Source: Lates calcarifer
Lineage: Eukaryota > Chordata > Actinopteri > Centropomidae
DNA length: 64,000 nt
Assembly: GCF_001640805.2 (NCBI RefSeq)
Contig: NC_066848.1
Span: forward strand, 11,795,896-11,859,895
Direction: 5' to 3'
The notes under the pieces were generated by a model. It saw only the letters and a list, made by a program, of their open reading frames with translations, was not told where the DNA came from and ran no database searches. Positions 49,901 to 60,592 of the stretch are shown in pieces. The position numbers and the translations under genes are program-made. Each line of letters begins with the position of its first letter. Position 1 is the first letter of the stretch.

Positions 49901-52900
49901 CTGCTGAGCTGTAAACCTTGTGCTTGCAGAGGCTCATTTTGTACTGAGCTGAATGTGGCGGCTTGAACCTGCATCAGACTGAACATACTATCATCACATC
50001 AGTGATGTGTTCACTTACTGTTACATGTACTGAAATGCATCTGAAAAGAGGTAAACTAACTGAGCGGTCAGTGATTGCGAATCATCAACCTGAATAAGAT
50101 GATTTGAAACAGCAAAGTGATCTGTAATTCTGTAAAAACACTTCTATGTAACAGAATGACTGACAGGCTTCACAGCAGCTAAGCTGATGACATGTTTACT
50201 GACATCCTGCAGCACTTAAACCATCCTTTTCATCCTTGGTTCTTTAACTCAACTAATATCTAATAATATTATAGTTTATATAACCAGAGTGAGATCAGAA
50301 AAAAATAATATAAAAAAGAATGTCAGTAAAGCATGCTAGCTAAGTTTGAGAATGACCTGCCCAAGGACAAAATGAACTTGCTTTTGGGTAAATTGGGTAG
50401 GAAGTACAGCAGTATAATTATACAACATTGTAAAGACAGAACCCATAAATAGATAGATCTCAGGCATAAGACTACACTGCAGGGGAAGAAGTTCCTTCTT
50501 TAGCCTGGATGTGGTCCAGAATTAAATTACCGGAGAGAGGAGCAACCACGATCAGAATTTTAATTTGCCCATTTCTTTCTTTCAGTTATTGTTGGTGTTA
50601 TATCACATTAAATAAATGATGTAACCTAGAATCTAACCATTCATCATTTCTCCTGTAATCCCAAATCTCATGTGTAAAACAGTGTGCACAAGAAGCATTG
50701 CAGACCCTGTCATTTAAAGCCACATCCATTATCCCATCCATTTAACAACTAAGCATTAGCATTCACACAGACTGTGGACATTTGGCAGTCAGTCAGTCTT
50801 TACCAGTCCACTGATGTGTGTCTGCACTGAGATTTTCTCTCTCTAAATGAATTGTGTTGAGGGAGAAAAAAAAATCTAAGAAATAAAACAAGTTAATGGA
50901 GTGAATCAATGAGATTCCATTAGCTATTGCACCTCACAGGGATACACAAACACACACAAACAAACACACACACAAACACAAACACATGGACTGACCACTT
51001 AGTGTAATAGCTACAGGCCCCTGACGTAGACACTGGCTAATCAGGCTAATGCCGTTCAGCTCGTGAACAATAGCAGAGAGTGTAAGAGGGACACCAGACT
51101 GTTTGTAGGATCACATTTCTGTTTGTATATACTATATTTGATAATGGCTGTCCTCAGAAGCCAAGCTCTTCTTCATGTTTCTTTGGGTGCATCATGTACC
51201 AGTGTGTTGAGCTAAGAGGCACAACTCAGATTGTCTTTAACCAGAGCAACATATCTCAACAACTACCGGCCAGATTATCATGAAATTCTCTGTGAATATT
51301 CACAGTCCACAATGGGTGCTCTTAAGATATTTATGTGAGATCTGAAATATTTTAGAAATTTTTGAGAAAAGTTAGGGCGGAGTTGAAGGACAATTCCTGG
51401 ATATTTCAGCCCGGCATATTTCCTGTAAAAGTGGCCGTTGTTTTATCTCTTAGTGTGGCCAAACACAGGAAGTAGCCCCCATGGATTGACCACTATGTTT
51501 ATAACTGTATATGGATCTCCATTCGGCTGAGTCCTTGTTTCCCCTAATCTCTACAACGTGAAGATGGCAAGTACAAAGTAGCATGACCCATAGAGTCTAG
51601 GAACATGCTAGGAATGTTCACACACCAGATATTTCATACTCCAGCTAGCATGCTACTATGAAATCTCCCAAACACATTCATGAGTCCAAGTAGGTTGGTT
51701 TTCTTTTCTTTATTGCCCCCCTTGGACAAACTTCGAATTGCAAAATCTCCAAAACTTAACACAAAAGGGTTGAGACTTATACAACAGCTGGAGTATTTTC
51801 AAACCTAAAGTAAGGGAAAACTGAGGTAAAGTTTGCTAGTTCTATATTTGTCCTGTCTACACACCCTGCCCCCCTCCCTCTCTGCAGATCTCAGTCCATC
51901 TGAAGGAGGGCCAGGGCACAGACGGTCTGGCCACCTTGAAGAACAAGCCTCAGCTTCACAGCCTTGTGGCCAAGCAGCTCTGCCAGAACATCTCTGGCAA
52001 GAACACCATCATCTTCACGGGGCCGTCCATCACGAGCCTCAGCCTTTTCAGTGAATTCAGCAAACAAGGTACACAAACAAGTTGGAACAGCAGATTCAAC
52101 AACAGAGTCTATTTGGTGCGTCTCCATCGCGCCGCCTAAATAAAACACCTTGTCACCTCTTGTCCCCTCCCTCATATTCTCCTCCGGTATAGCGTTTGTT
52201 TCCTCTCCCCTCATCTCCTCTCCCTCCCTCTTTGCAATTTTTATTTGTTCATTTATTTTTAATCATGTGGTGATGATAGCGTCCCCAGGCTAAACAATAC
52301 AGGGAGGATGACAGACTGTTGCTGTTTACCTTCAAATGAGATTTCACAGCGCTAGAGTAGGCAGTTAGAATGATTCATTTTCTTGTCTTCATCTGTCCTC
52401 ACACCCAGAGAGGAACATGTTTAACCATATATGAATGTGTAAAGGCATAAACATGCCAGTCATATACCTCATGCATAAATGTACTTGTATTTGTCTGTGA
52501 TGCAATAACTTCTGTTTACCTTTTTCTCAGCAAGGAACTTTGTCTTAAAGTTTAATAGCTTTAAGAAATTAGTTAGTGAATCACTCATGTTTTGAAATTA
52601 CACTGAGAAAACGGTGATTTACTTCACCCCAGTTTTTCTTTCTTTTGAGAAAACTGCATCTTGATGACTGAATCATACACCAAGCAACTTGTTCAGATGG
52701 ATGTGTTTTTGCTGTTCAACTAACATCGACCATTACAGCCCTGCTCTGCAATAGACCATTCATTTTCTTTTGACCTGCACAGTAAATCGTAGGAGATTCA
52801 ATGGGGAGTGTTTAGCCTGGTCACAGTTTAAAAAATCAATAGGGAAAGTGAAAACTTAAACAAAACAATATTTACTGCAGACATCTTCCAACTCGAAATT

Positions 52901-55900
52901 CTGAGTCCAAATAAGTTTTTTGTCTTACTGTCAGCAGCTTATAAAAACCCAGTGCTCTCAATATCTGATATTTTATTAGAGAATATTGCAGGAAATTGTT
53001 TTGGAGGAAATTGTGATATTTTATGCTGATAATCCATCTTTAATTCCATCCATCTGTTTCATGCTCATTACAGCAAAGGCTTTTTTTGTTATGAATGCAT
53101 AATCCTGTTGTGGTATAGGGTGACTAACATTTGAATTCTCCTCAGTGACCTTTTTTCTTTTTTCGTAATGATGGTAGATGTAGGACGATGTCGTTGTGTC
53201 GTAACAGGCTGAAAATGAGCGAATAAGTGAAGGTAGAGAACAAATATCAGAGATAAATCAGGCTCCTTTGATGATATAATCAGCACAACTTGGGAAATTG
53301 AAAAGTTTCTTACATTTCCCTTTTCACAAATGCTCTTTTGCTAAACAGTAACAGAGGAGCAATTTTAAACTCAACCGGGCGGAGCTGCAGTACGCCAAGT
53401 AAAGAAAAACAAGTCTAGAGATGTGATCAATATTTTGTCGTCCTAATTGGGCGAAGCTACCAAGAGGCACTCAACTGAAAGAACTCAGCTCTGAGCTCGT
53501 GAAGGCATTGTCCGACATTATTCTTTCAAATTTATCACACTGGATTAATTAGCAGACTTAATTACCCTGCACTACTCTGCAGCTCTTATTGTGGACATAC
53601 ACATACACACACATGTACAACACAGATAGAAATCATTCTCCAAATTGAGAACATTAACAGATCAGCAGCAGTCAGCCACATGATTGTTTCGCCTCTGCTC
53701 ATCCATGTAGGAAATAAAAAAATTAAATGGGTGGAATGACAAAAAATACAGAGATATGAAGGAGACAGGAAATGGTACAGTGAGAGAGATTAACAGTTTA
53801 TAGCAGTTTGTTCTGTGGGTTTTGCTTCATCACAGCACAAGCACTGGAGTTACTGCAGGGGAGGATGAAACTAGGGCTGCGATTAATCGTTTGCTCTGTA
53901 AAATGGCCATCACAGTTCCCTAAACCCCAAGGTGATGTCATCAGATTGCTTACTTTGTCTAAAACCCAAATATCTTTAATTTACAATCACGTGAGATATA
54001 GATAGTCTATGACATATCAGAAAATAGCAATAAAAAATGGCCATTACAATTTACCAGAGCATAAGTTGTCATGTCTTGTTTTATCACACCAACAGTGCAA
54101 AACTCAAAAACATTTAGTTTAATATCACAGAAGACTTTAAATAGAGCTACACTTAATTTTCTGTCAATAAAATTATTGATAGATCTACTCATTATTTCAT
54201 TTTTTATAAGAACTATTTAAAGTAAATAGGTGCCGATACAGTTCCAGAGGTATTTGTACAATTTGTGACATGTCTCTGTATTCATCCATTCTCCAGATAT
54301 CTACTGCTGTGGTCTGCTGAGCACCAGGAAGAGTGACTGCACAGGCTTACCACAGAGCATGCTGGTGTGCGGCTCCACACCAGCGCAGCGCGGCCAATCG
54401 CGGGTAATGATGAAAGGCAGCATGTCTCTGATCAGCTGGTACAACAAGGGACACTTCAGGTTCCTCACCAACGCTTACTCCCCAACAAAACAAGGTAAAC
54501 AAGAAGCTGTTTTAAAAGCATCTTCTACACCACAGTAAATTTGTTTCTGCCACAAGGAAGAAAAAAAAAATATTATTATCAAAATTTCTAAATGTAAATT
54601 TTGTCTAATTGAACTCTACATGATTTAAGAACATTTGTACCATCAGGTGAAATTGGCACATTGTTAAGCATTCATGTCAGGGAAAATCAACGAGAGCTTC
54701 TAATCCATGATAATCCATTTCCAGGAGGCAGGAGGATCATGATACTCTCCTCCTCTTCCAGCATAATCCACTCTCGATTAAACAGTTTTGTTAGGTTTTA
54801 AACCTGGTTGAAGGGCTGCAGTGTGCATTTTGAATGAAGAGTGTGGAAGTGAGGCCCCAGGTATTGATTTTCTTTCCCTTCAGTGTGTGTGTGTGTGTGT
54901 GTGTGGGGGTGTGTGGGGGGGGGGGGGGGGGTATGTGTGCAAATGTTTTTCACTCTGTACTTAAAGGAGAATAAAAAAGGTGCCAATTCCATTAATAACC
55001 ACAGCATTTTTTCATTATTATTATGTAGTTGTCACGACCAGGCTCAGAAGCCATGACAAAAGGAGGGAAGGAGGAAGACCACACATAAGTTCTAACTAAA
55101 ACACATTCATTTAACATAATTGAAAAGGAAACTAACATTAAGACAAACAGAATGCAACCAAAACCAAACAGAATGGAAGCCAGAGGGCTGAGAGAGGAAA
55201 TGACTGGCTGCTACCAGTTTATATAGTGCAGCCAGACCAGGTGAGTTGAATCTGCCTGACGACCAAACTCCGCCCAGGAGTCTCAGAGAGAATTACTCTG
55301 ACAGGGTTGTCACAGTAGTGTATAATGAAACCATATCAAAATGAGCTGTTATGTGGGTAATATTACACGATTAATTCAGTGGTGACAGAAAACATGGTAC
55401 TACAGAGACTCTTGAACCTTGGTGGACGTGTTTTAATTTAATTCCTCCCCCTTATATTAACATTTGCATGAGTGGAAACATGGCTAGTAAGTTTCAATGA
55501 GCACTTTTCAATACTACTCCTCCTACTCAACCACATCTCACAAATTTTGATTTCAGCACAAGACACAAGACTAAAAACATCCTCAAGACTTCATATACCC
55601 TAGTTGGATACATGCAAACCAATCACTAAGCTTTTATATAATAACACAAGTCTGGACTTTGTTCTCAACTATTTTAACTTCTTGTTGTGCATGCAAAATT
55701 AAGCATTATTGTGTAACTGCCAGGGGTATTTGTCGCCCCAAATTTATTCACCGACTGATTTTGGCAGATAGTCATGGAGAAATTTAGTGTTCCCCCAAAC
55801 AGCTCATACATACACTAGGCCGATGGCGGTCCAGAGAAGTGGTATTGCGAATGCTGGCTCACTGGCTCAGAGCTTACTGGGACTTCAGCGGAGCAGAGCC

Positions 55901-56821
55901 ACTGTTGATGTTATTGGTTACACCTGCGCGTTTCATGCTGTGACAAGTCCGAATGCCTGCAGTGAAAAAGGCCCATTAAACAAAGCAGCCCTGCAGGGAC
56001 CAAAGAACAGAGACCAAAAAAAAAAGAAAGAAAAACAAGGTGCACCTCTCTCCCTTGTCTGGTTGTTAGCCAGGTGACCAGAGAGTCTGGAGAAAATTAG
56101 CCCCCCAGTGGAAACACCTCTCTCTACTGTATGTCTCTCACTCTCAGTTCGTGGTGTGTGTGTTTGTCGCAGGTTTGATCATTAAAAGGAAAAGTGGGGA
56201 GATCCCATGTCCTTTGGCTGTCGAGGCGTTTGCAGCGCACCTCAGCTACATCTGCAAATACGACGACAAGTACAGCAAGTATGTAGAACATTTTACCAAA
56301 CAGCACCTTGTTATCTTTGACCTGTTTTCTTGCAGTGGTTTCATGGTGACTAGAGGCCTGAATCAGTTCTATTTCAGACATATTATGACACATTCTGTCC
56401 CGAGACAGTTTCAATATGAAATACACTTCTTCTCTTACAAATGGAAAAGTTAAATTCATACGAAACACACCCTTCCTCATTTCTGTAATAATCTTGTGTT
56501 TCGCAGATACATCACTACTTGGTCTGTGCAGTGTAGTATTTACATCAGTGTTTACTTCATTCATTCATTTAAGAGAAAATATTTGAATAGTAACTGTGGA
56601 GTACGTTGTGGTTTTTCTCCCATAGGTACTTTATCTTCCATAAGCCCAACAAGACCTGGCAGCAGGTGTTCTGGTTGAGCATCAGCATCGCCATCAACAA
56701 CGCGTACATCCTCTACAAGATGTCCGACGCCTACACGGTCAAACGCTATAGCCGAGCTCAGTTTGGAGAGAGACTGGTCAGAGAGCTGCTGGATCTAGAC
56801 GACTGCTCCCCCACACAGTGA
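37353..56821 (+). CDS. pgbd5: PiggyBac transposable element-derived protein 5 (domesticated transposase)
   Basis: Exons: 37353-37765, 43414-43844, 48144-48278, 51888-52068, 54297-54494, 56173-56278, 56626-56821. The expected product is about 552 aa. Exon 1 encodes [20 protein letters not shown] and a [16 protein letters not shown] segment, then poly-Gln and poly-Pro runs. Exon 2 onward encodes [45 protein letters not shown] and [13 protein letters not shown] (piggyBac transposase core), then [35 protein letters not shown] and a C-terminus ending DDCSPTQ. Multiple introns and the conserved position next to cog2 mark a domesticated gene, not an active element. No terminal repeats were seen. PGBD5 is a nuclear, largely neural protein; its residual transposase activity is debated. 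Exons 2-7 are in phase, but exon 1 as read is one base out (see findings). Confidence 0.95.
37526..37615 (+). repeat. CAG/CCA trinucleotide repeats in pgbd5 exon 1
   Basis: Interrupted (CAG)n from about 37532 encodes poly-Gln with His and Pro. It is followed by (CCA)n coding for Pro, then AAAAACGGGG. The apparent frame change in exon 1 falls at or near this tract. Confidence 0.8.
37981..38012 (+). repeat. (TG)n microsatellite, pgbd5 intron 1
   Basis: About 13 pure TG units grading into CGTGCGCG. Confidence 0.9.
38570..39206 (+). repeat. Direct duplication of about 100 bp in pgbd5 intron 1
   Basis: 38570-38670 and 39110-39206 share, in order, ATC-TGGAGTGAGGTT-like, GGGTTTA, CCTTCTGTCAGGCTTCATTT and TGGATTTG-TCTTC segments at an offset of about 540 bp. 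Whether this is a local duplication or two copies of an interspersed repeat cannot be told here. Confidence 0.6.
40865..40902 (+). repeat. (GT)n microsatellite, pgbd5 intron 1
   Basis: About 19 uninterrupted GT units, one of the longest in the window. Confidence 0.9.
45716..46115. mobile_element. Fish interspersed repeat in pgbd5 intron 2
   Basis: Carries CCGAAATGCAGACCCACAGACAGG, GGCAGACAGGTACAGGAATCC, ACAGGTGACAAAGGGAATA and GGGGACATCTGGTGGGCAGA. These motifs, in this order, mark an abundant teleost repeat. It has no coding capacity and its class is not determined. Confidence 0.5.
46235..46560. mobile_element. Copy 2 of the ATTAATC-ended fish MITE, pgbd5 intron 2
   Basis: Has GGTCCATAAAAGAAAATAGC, an A run, GCCCATTGCAATTTCC, ATTCACATTTGAGAGGCCAGAA and a TTTAAAAAATGACTGATTCA segment, matching copies 1 and 3 in order. 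The A run at 46302-46322 interrupts it. Confidence 0.6.
49608..49632 (+). repeat. (TG)n microsatellite, pgbd5 intron 3
   Basis: About 12 TG units. Confidence 0.9.
51235..51350. mobile_element. Fish interspersed repeat fragment, pgbd5 intron 3
   Basis: ATCTCAACAACTACCGGCCAG, ATCATGAAATTCTCTGTGAATATTCA and CACAATGGGTG follow the order of a common teleost repeat. The following 200 bases are not assigned. Confidence 0.4.
53873..54195. mobile_element. Copy 3 of the ATTAATC-ended fish MITE, pgbd5 intron 4
   Basis: Begins AGGGCTGCGATTAATCG, then AAAATGGCCATCACAGTTCCC, CCAAGGTGATGTCATCAGATTGC, AACAGTGCAAAACTCAAAAACA and ATATCACAGAAGAC, and ends in AATTTTCTGTCAATAAAATTATTGAT. It is the fullest of the three copies and ends about 100 bp before pgbd5 exon 5. 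Confidence 0.65.
54883..54931 (+). repeat. (GT)n followed by a 17-base G run, pgbd5 intron 5
   Basis: GT units give way to GGGGGTGTGTGGG and then a 17-base G run at 54915-54931. The G tracts could form a G-quadruplex on the transcribed RNA. Long homopolymers are also common sequencing trouble spots. Confidence 0.85.
55028..55322. mobile_element. Fish interspersed repeat, pgbd5 intron 5
   Basis: Starts GTTGTCACGACCAGGCTCAG and ends GACAGGGTTGTCACAG, with internal AACAGAATGCAACC and TTTATATAGTGCAGCCAGACC. No reading frame. Looks like a non-autonomous element; family not determined. Confidence 0.45.
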
Positions 56822-59437
56822 GGAGGATGAAGGAGGAGGAGGAGGAGGAGGAGGAGGATGAGGAGGAGGAGGAGGAGGAGGACATCAGGAGCGCACAAGA
56901 AATACACACATACACACTCAGACACACACAAACACAATATACCCACACATATATTTACACTCTTCATTACAGTTGTACAGACTCTGCGGTCTGTGTCTAT
57001 GTGATAATAATGAAGCAGTGCCAAGCCTGTGTCTCTCTCTTCCTCTAGTTGTTTTTTTGTGGTACGGTACTGTAAATATTCATTAACACACAACTGCGCA
57101 CTACACAATAGAGAATTATGAGCCATGGGACAGTTCACATGCCTCAGCTGCAACTTTCAACCACACAGATTTACTAAGGATTTGTCAGCAGGAGCTATTT
57201 CACAAGCAGAGATGAAGGCAAGAACAATGAAACCAGGAAGAATTTGCCATTAAATGATGTCAGCTTCTTAACAAAGAGTGAAATTATTGATACGAGCCTG
57301 AATCTCCCGGGCGAGTGTTCAAACACATCCTTGTCAAACTAAAAGGCTACGTGTAGCTTGGTATTAACACTCTGCAAAAACACCTGTGACCCTGTAACAA
57401 AAGCTTAGTAAACCAGGACTATGGTGTGTTCACACGCTGCATGCATAAAGAATCTGGATTGTGATGTTCTCTCGTTCAATGTGACAATGATTTCTGCTCC
57501 AGGTGGGTTTTTTGTTTGTGTGTATTTATTTAGCAAGTGGAAACTGCCATTTGTGTCTGCAACATTGAGCCTGAGGATGTATATGTATGGCTATTGTGAC
57601 CCAAATGTGTTGTGTTGCTGCAAACTGTACTCGCTAGAGGAAGACTGTCAGGTGACATAAAGCCTACACCCAGCAGTGTGCCACCAATTCTCAGCCTCCC
57701 CCTTCAAAAGAGCCCAGAAAAGATTTTTTTAAAAAGACTTTTGTGTTGTGATGGGGTCATTTCACTCAGAGGCTGATTGAGATAATAGGTTTTCAGGGTC
57801 TTAAAAACATCAAATCTGAAGCCTATTTTTGTACCAACAGCGCTGTTGTTGCCAGATAAACTTGCCATATTTGCCTGTTTCATTACTTATGCAGCTAACT
57901 GTACTTTGGCTTTGCAGGGCAGAACACGTTCAAAATCTCCTTGATTGAATGTTCGGTAAGCCTGCGTTGCCAGGCAACAAGTACTATCTTGGCCCGTGGG
58001 CAGGGGTTTGGATAATGTTGCTTGGCAAGATTTAGGTTCAAGAAGTAAAAACCAAATCACTGGAGGCTTATAAGACGTCCCAGCAAACCAACAAAGCTAC
58101 AAATCTTAATGTAGATAAAAGACTTTGGGGCCTTTTTATTGCTGTGCAGTGAGCTTGCTCTTTCATGCACCACATGGTCTCAAATGGTGTCATCAAAAAA
58201 AAAAAAAAAAGAAACGCTGACATCAAATAACTTAGAACTTATGTGATGATTAAAAAACATAGGATGGTTACTGTTTATAAGAACATTTGCAAGTAGTAAT
58301 ACCTGTTGAAACCTGCCTGTTTTAGTCATTAGAATAATCAGCTTTTACCTTCTACTTCTTCTGAAGTGGAAGCAGGGATGCATCTTGAACAATTATTGTG
58401 GACGTTGCCTTCTTCCAGTGTCACATTTCTTGCCAAGTAACAAGATCTGCTTAGATCTGCCATCTCCTGTCCAGCCAATGGGAATGTGAGTGGAGAACAA
58501 AATGCACTTACCGTGTTCAGACCACACTGCTGTCTGTAGCTACAATGAGGACTTTAAGTCCAATTTGCTTTGCTTAATATGTTATGCAGTCAACATGCCA
58601 TTGTCATGCTGGAATCATGTTATGAAGAGTTTAAAGTGAAAGGTTTTGGTGTGTGCTTGCTACATCAGCATGGTTAGATGTGTGAATACATGTATTACAG
58701 TAAGATGATGGTCTTTACGCTGGCAGAGCAGAATTGTTGAGTGATTCGCTGGCAGGACTCAAGCACTTTCCCACATCGCAGTCTTGCACTTTGAGGAGAT
58801 TTGTAAAGTTAGCAACATGTCTCTTAGATAATCCTTTTAGTTTTGAATTGAATCCAATGATAGTATACACTGGTCTCAGAAAAATATTGAAAATATGAAT
58901 AGATAAGTTATGTAGATATACGTAGATAAATAAAATGGATTATATAAAATTACACCAATGAAATAAGAAAAAAAATTATGACTATAACCAAAACAGAAAA
59001 GATTTCCACTGTAGATTTAGAGTATAAGGTACAGTACGTCTGTGTATATTTTGTTTACAAATTACTGTGTGTATGTCCATAATCACTCTGTCACTGAGAC
59101 TCAAGATTGTGATTTTTTTAACTTTTTCACTAATCCAAAGCATCTTTGTTGTCATTGTTGCTCTTGTGTGTGTGTGTGTGTGTATATGTGTCTAATCACT
59201 GTTCACCTTCAAGTAACACTGTTAATCTTAAGAGGCACCCCTGTCATGTCCTGTATTTGTCAACTAGTGATTTTAATACAATATTTGATACTGACAAATT
59301 ACACACACTAGTATTACATTGATTGGGTCTGATTGTTAAATGGAAATACTGCTGTGGCCACTGTAGAAACACACTCTGTCCCTTTGTCTGCAGTATAACA
59401 ATTGGTACAGTAAAAATCCCCACTACTGAAATACTGA
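56822..59437 (+). other. pgbd5 3' UTR and downstream sequence
   Basis: Starts with a purine GGA/GAG repeat (56825-56880) directly after the stop. A candidate poly(A) signal, AATAAA, lies at 58929-58934, which would give a 2.1-kb 3' UTR. An A run sits at about 58195-58211 and a GT run at 59164-59182. A perfect RFX-type X-box palindrome, GTTGCCAGGCAAC, is at 57966-57978. No further gene was recognised. Confidence 0.45.
57966..57978 (+). promoter_or_regulatory. X-box (RFX-type) palindrome downstream of pgbd5
   Basis: GTTGCCAGGCAAC fits the RFX consensus GTNRCC-N-RGYAAC exactly and is self-complementary. No gene start is evident nearby, so function is uncertain. Confidence 0.35.
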
Positions 59438-59780
59438 GTGCATTTCCATCCACCTGCATATTTTTTAATTTGCGCATAAAAAAATCAGAAAACAAATAGC
59501 CAAAGACCGTAACCTTCCTCAAATTATGCACAAAACAAACGTAAATGCCATATATCCATCATTTTTCACATCATTTTCATTCCTTTGAGGTTTGACTGGC
59601 ACTCTTTTAACTATGTCATCTTTCTTTTCTTGCAATGGTTTGTTGGCTGTTTATCTAGATGCACCTAACCCATAATAATCACATAAATTAATGAAAACAT
59701 ACATTAATTTTTTTGTTTTCGGACAATTGTTTGTGAATTCAGTGACAGTTTTGCTAAATTTGGATGGAAATCCAACTATT
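59438..59780. mobile_element. MITE-like element with TTTCCATCCA ends
   Basis: GCATTTCCATCCACCTGCAT at 59441 is mirrored by TTTGGATGGAAATCC at 59759. Between them lie GCGCATAAAAAAATCAG and related motifs typical of a small fish DNA-transposon derivative. No coding frame. Confidence 0.55.
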
Positions 59781-59789
59781 CTTAACACT

Positions 59790-60060
59790 GTTTAAAGAGT
59801 AACTCAACACCTTGCTGAATAGCAGTGTTGTACCACTGATTCTGGGTGTGCTCAGAAGCACCTGTAACCACACCCACCAGTGATGTCACAGAGTACTGAC
59901 ATACACTGGGGTACACTTCCACATCACTGCAGCTAAATGAGAAGGAGTTCAGAAAACACTACTACTTATTTTCATGATTAACTGGATAAATCAAGAAAAC
60001 TTGACATTGCATCAAGTGCAACCTCAGTGATATTTGATGTAAGAGTTACTTCAGCTTCCT
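59790..60060. mobile_element. MITE-like element with AGAGTAACT ends
   Basis: AAAGAGTAACTCAACACC at the left and GTAAGAGTTACTTC at the right are imperfect inverted ends. The interior has CACACCCACCAGTGATGTCACAG, typical of a common fish non-autonomous repeat. Confidence 0.45.
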
Positions 60061-60556
60061 AAGATATCACAGATCATTTTTAAAAAATGTTTGTGACAGT
60101 CCCTGAATTAAAAAAAATGTATTGCGCCAGTTTCCACCACTGATATTTAACAATCATACAGAGAGAAATCCATCACATAAAGGCAGAGAAATCAATTTGT
60201 CCACTGAGAGTAACCTCAGAATCCCTTAATGCATGCATGTGGAGCTGCAAGATGCATAGCGGTCTGAGTAAGGGGTATGAATACAGTCCATCACTGACTG
60301 AAGCAAAAATAGACACAGCAGGTTGAGGGAGAGTGAATACAGCAGAAATATAAAATCCAGCTCCTCAAAGCAAAGTAACCCCCTAGACAGCATCACAAAA
60401 TGGTGAAGCACATATAACTGTTAAAGGTATCCTAGGGTGAATTTTTCCTTTCATAGTGTGTCACACATGTACATGCATAAATGGGCATTTAATCCATAGC
60501 CTATCATGGACTGAAGCAGGCGGAATACACACACCTTAAGATGGCAGTCAACTCAG

Positions 60557-60557
<1 letters not shown>

Positions 60558-60591
<34 letters not shown>
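60558..60591 (+). repeat. (TG)n microsatellite, intergenic
   Basis: About 17 uninterrupted TG units. Confidence 0.9.
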
Positions 60592-60592
<1 letters not shown>

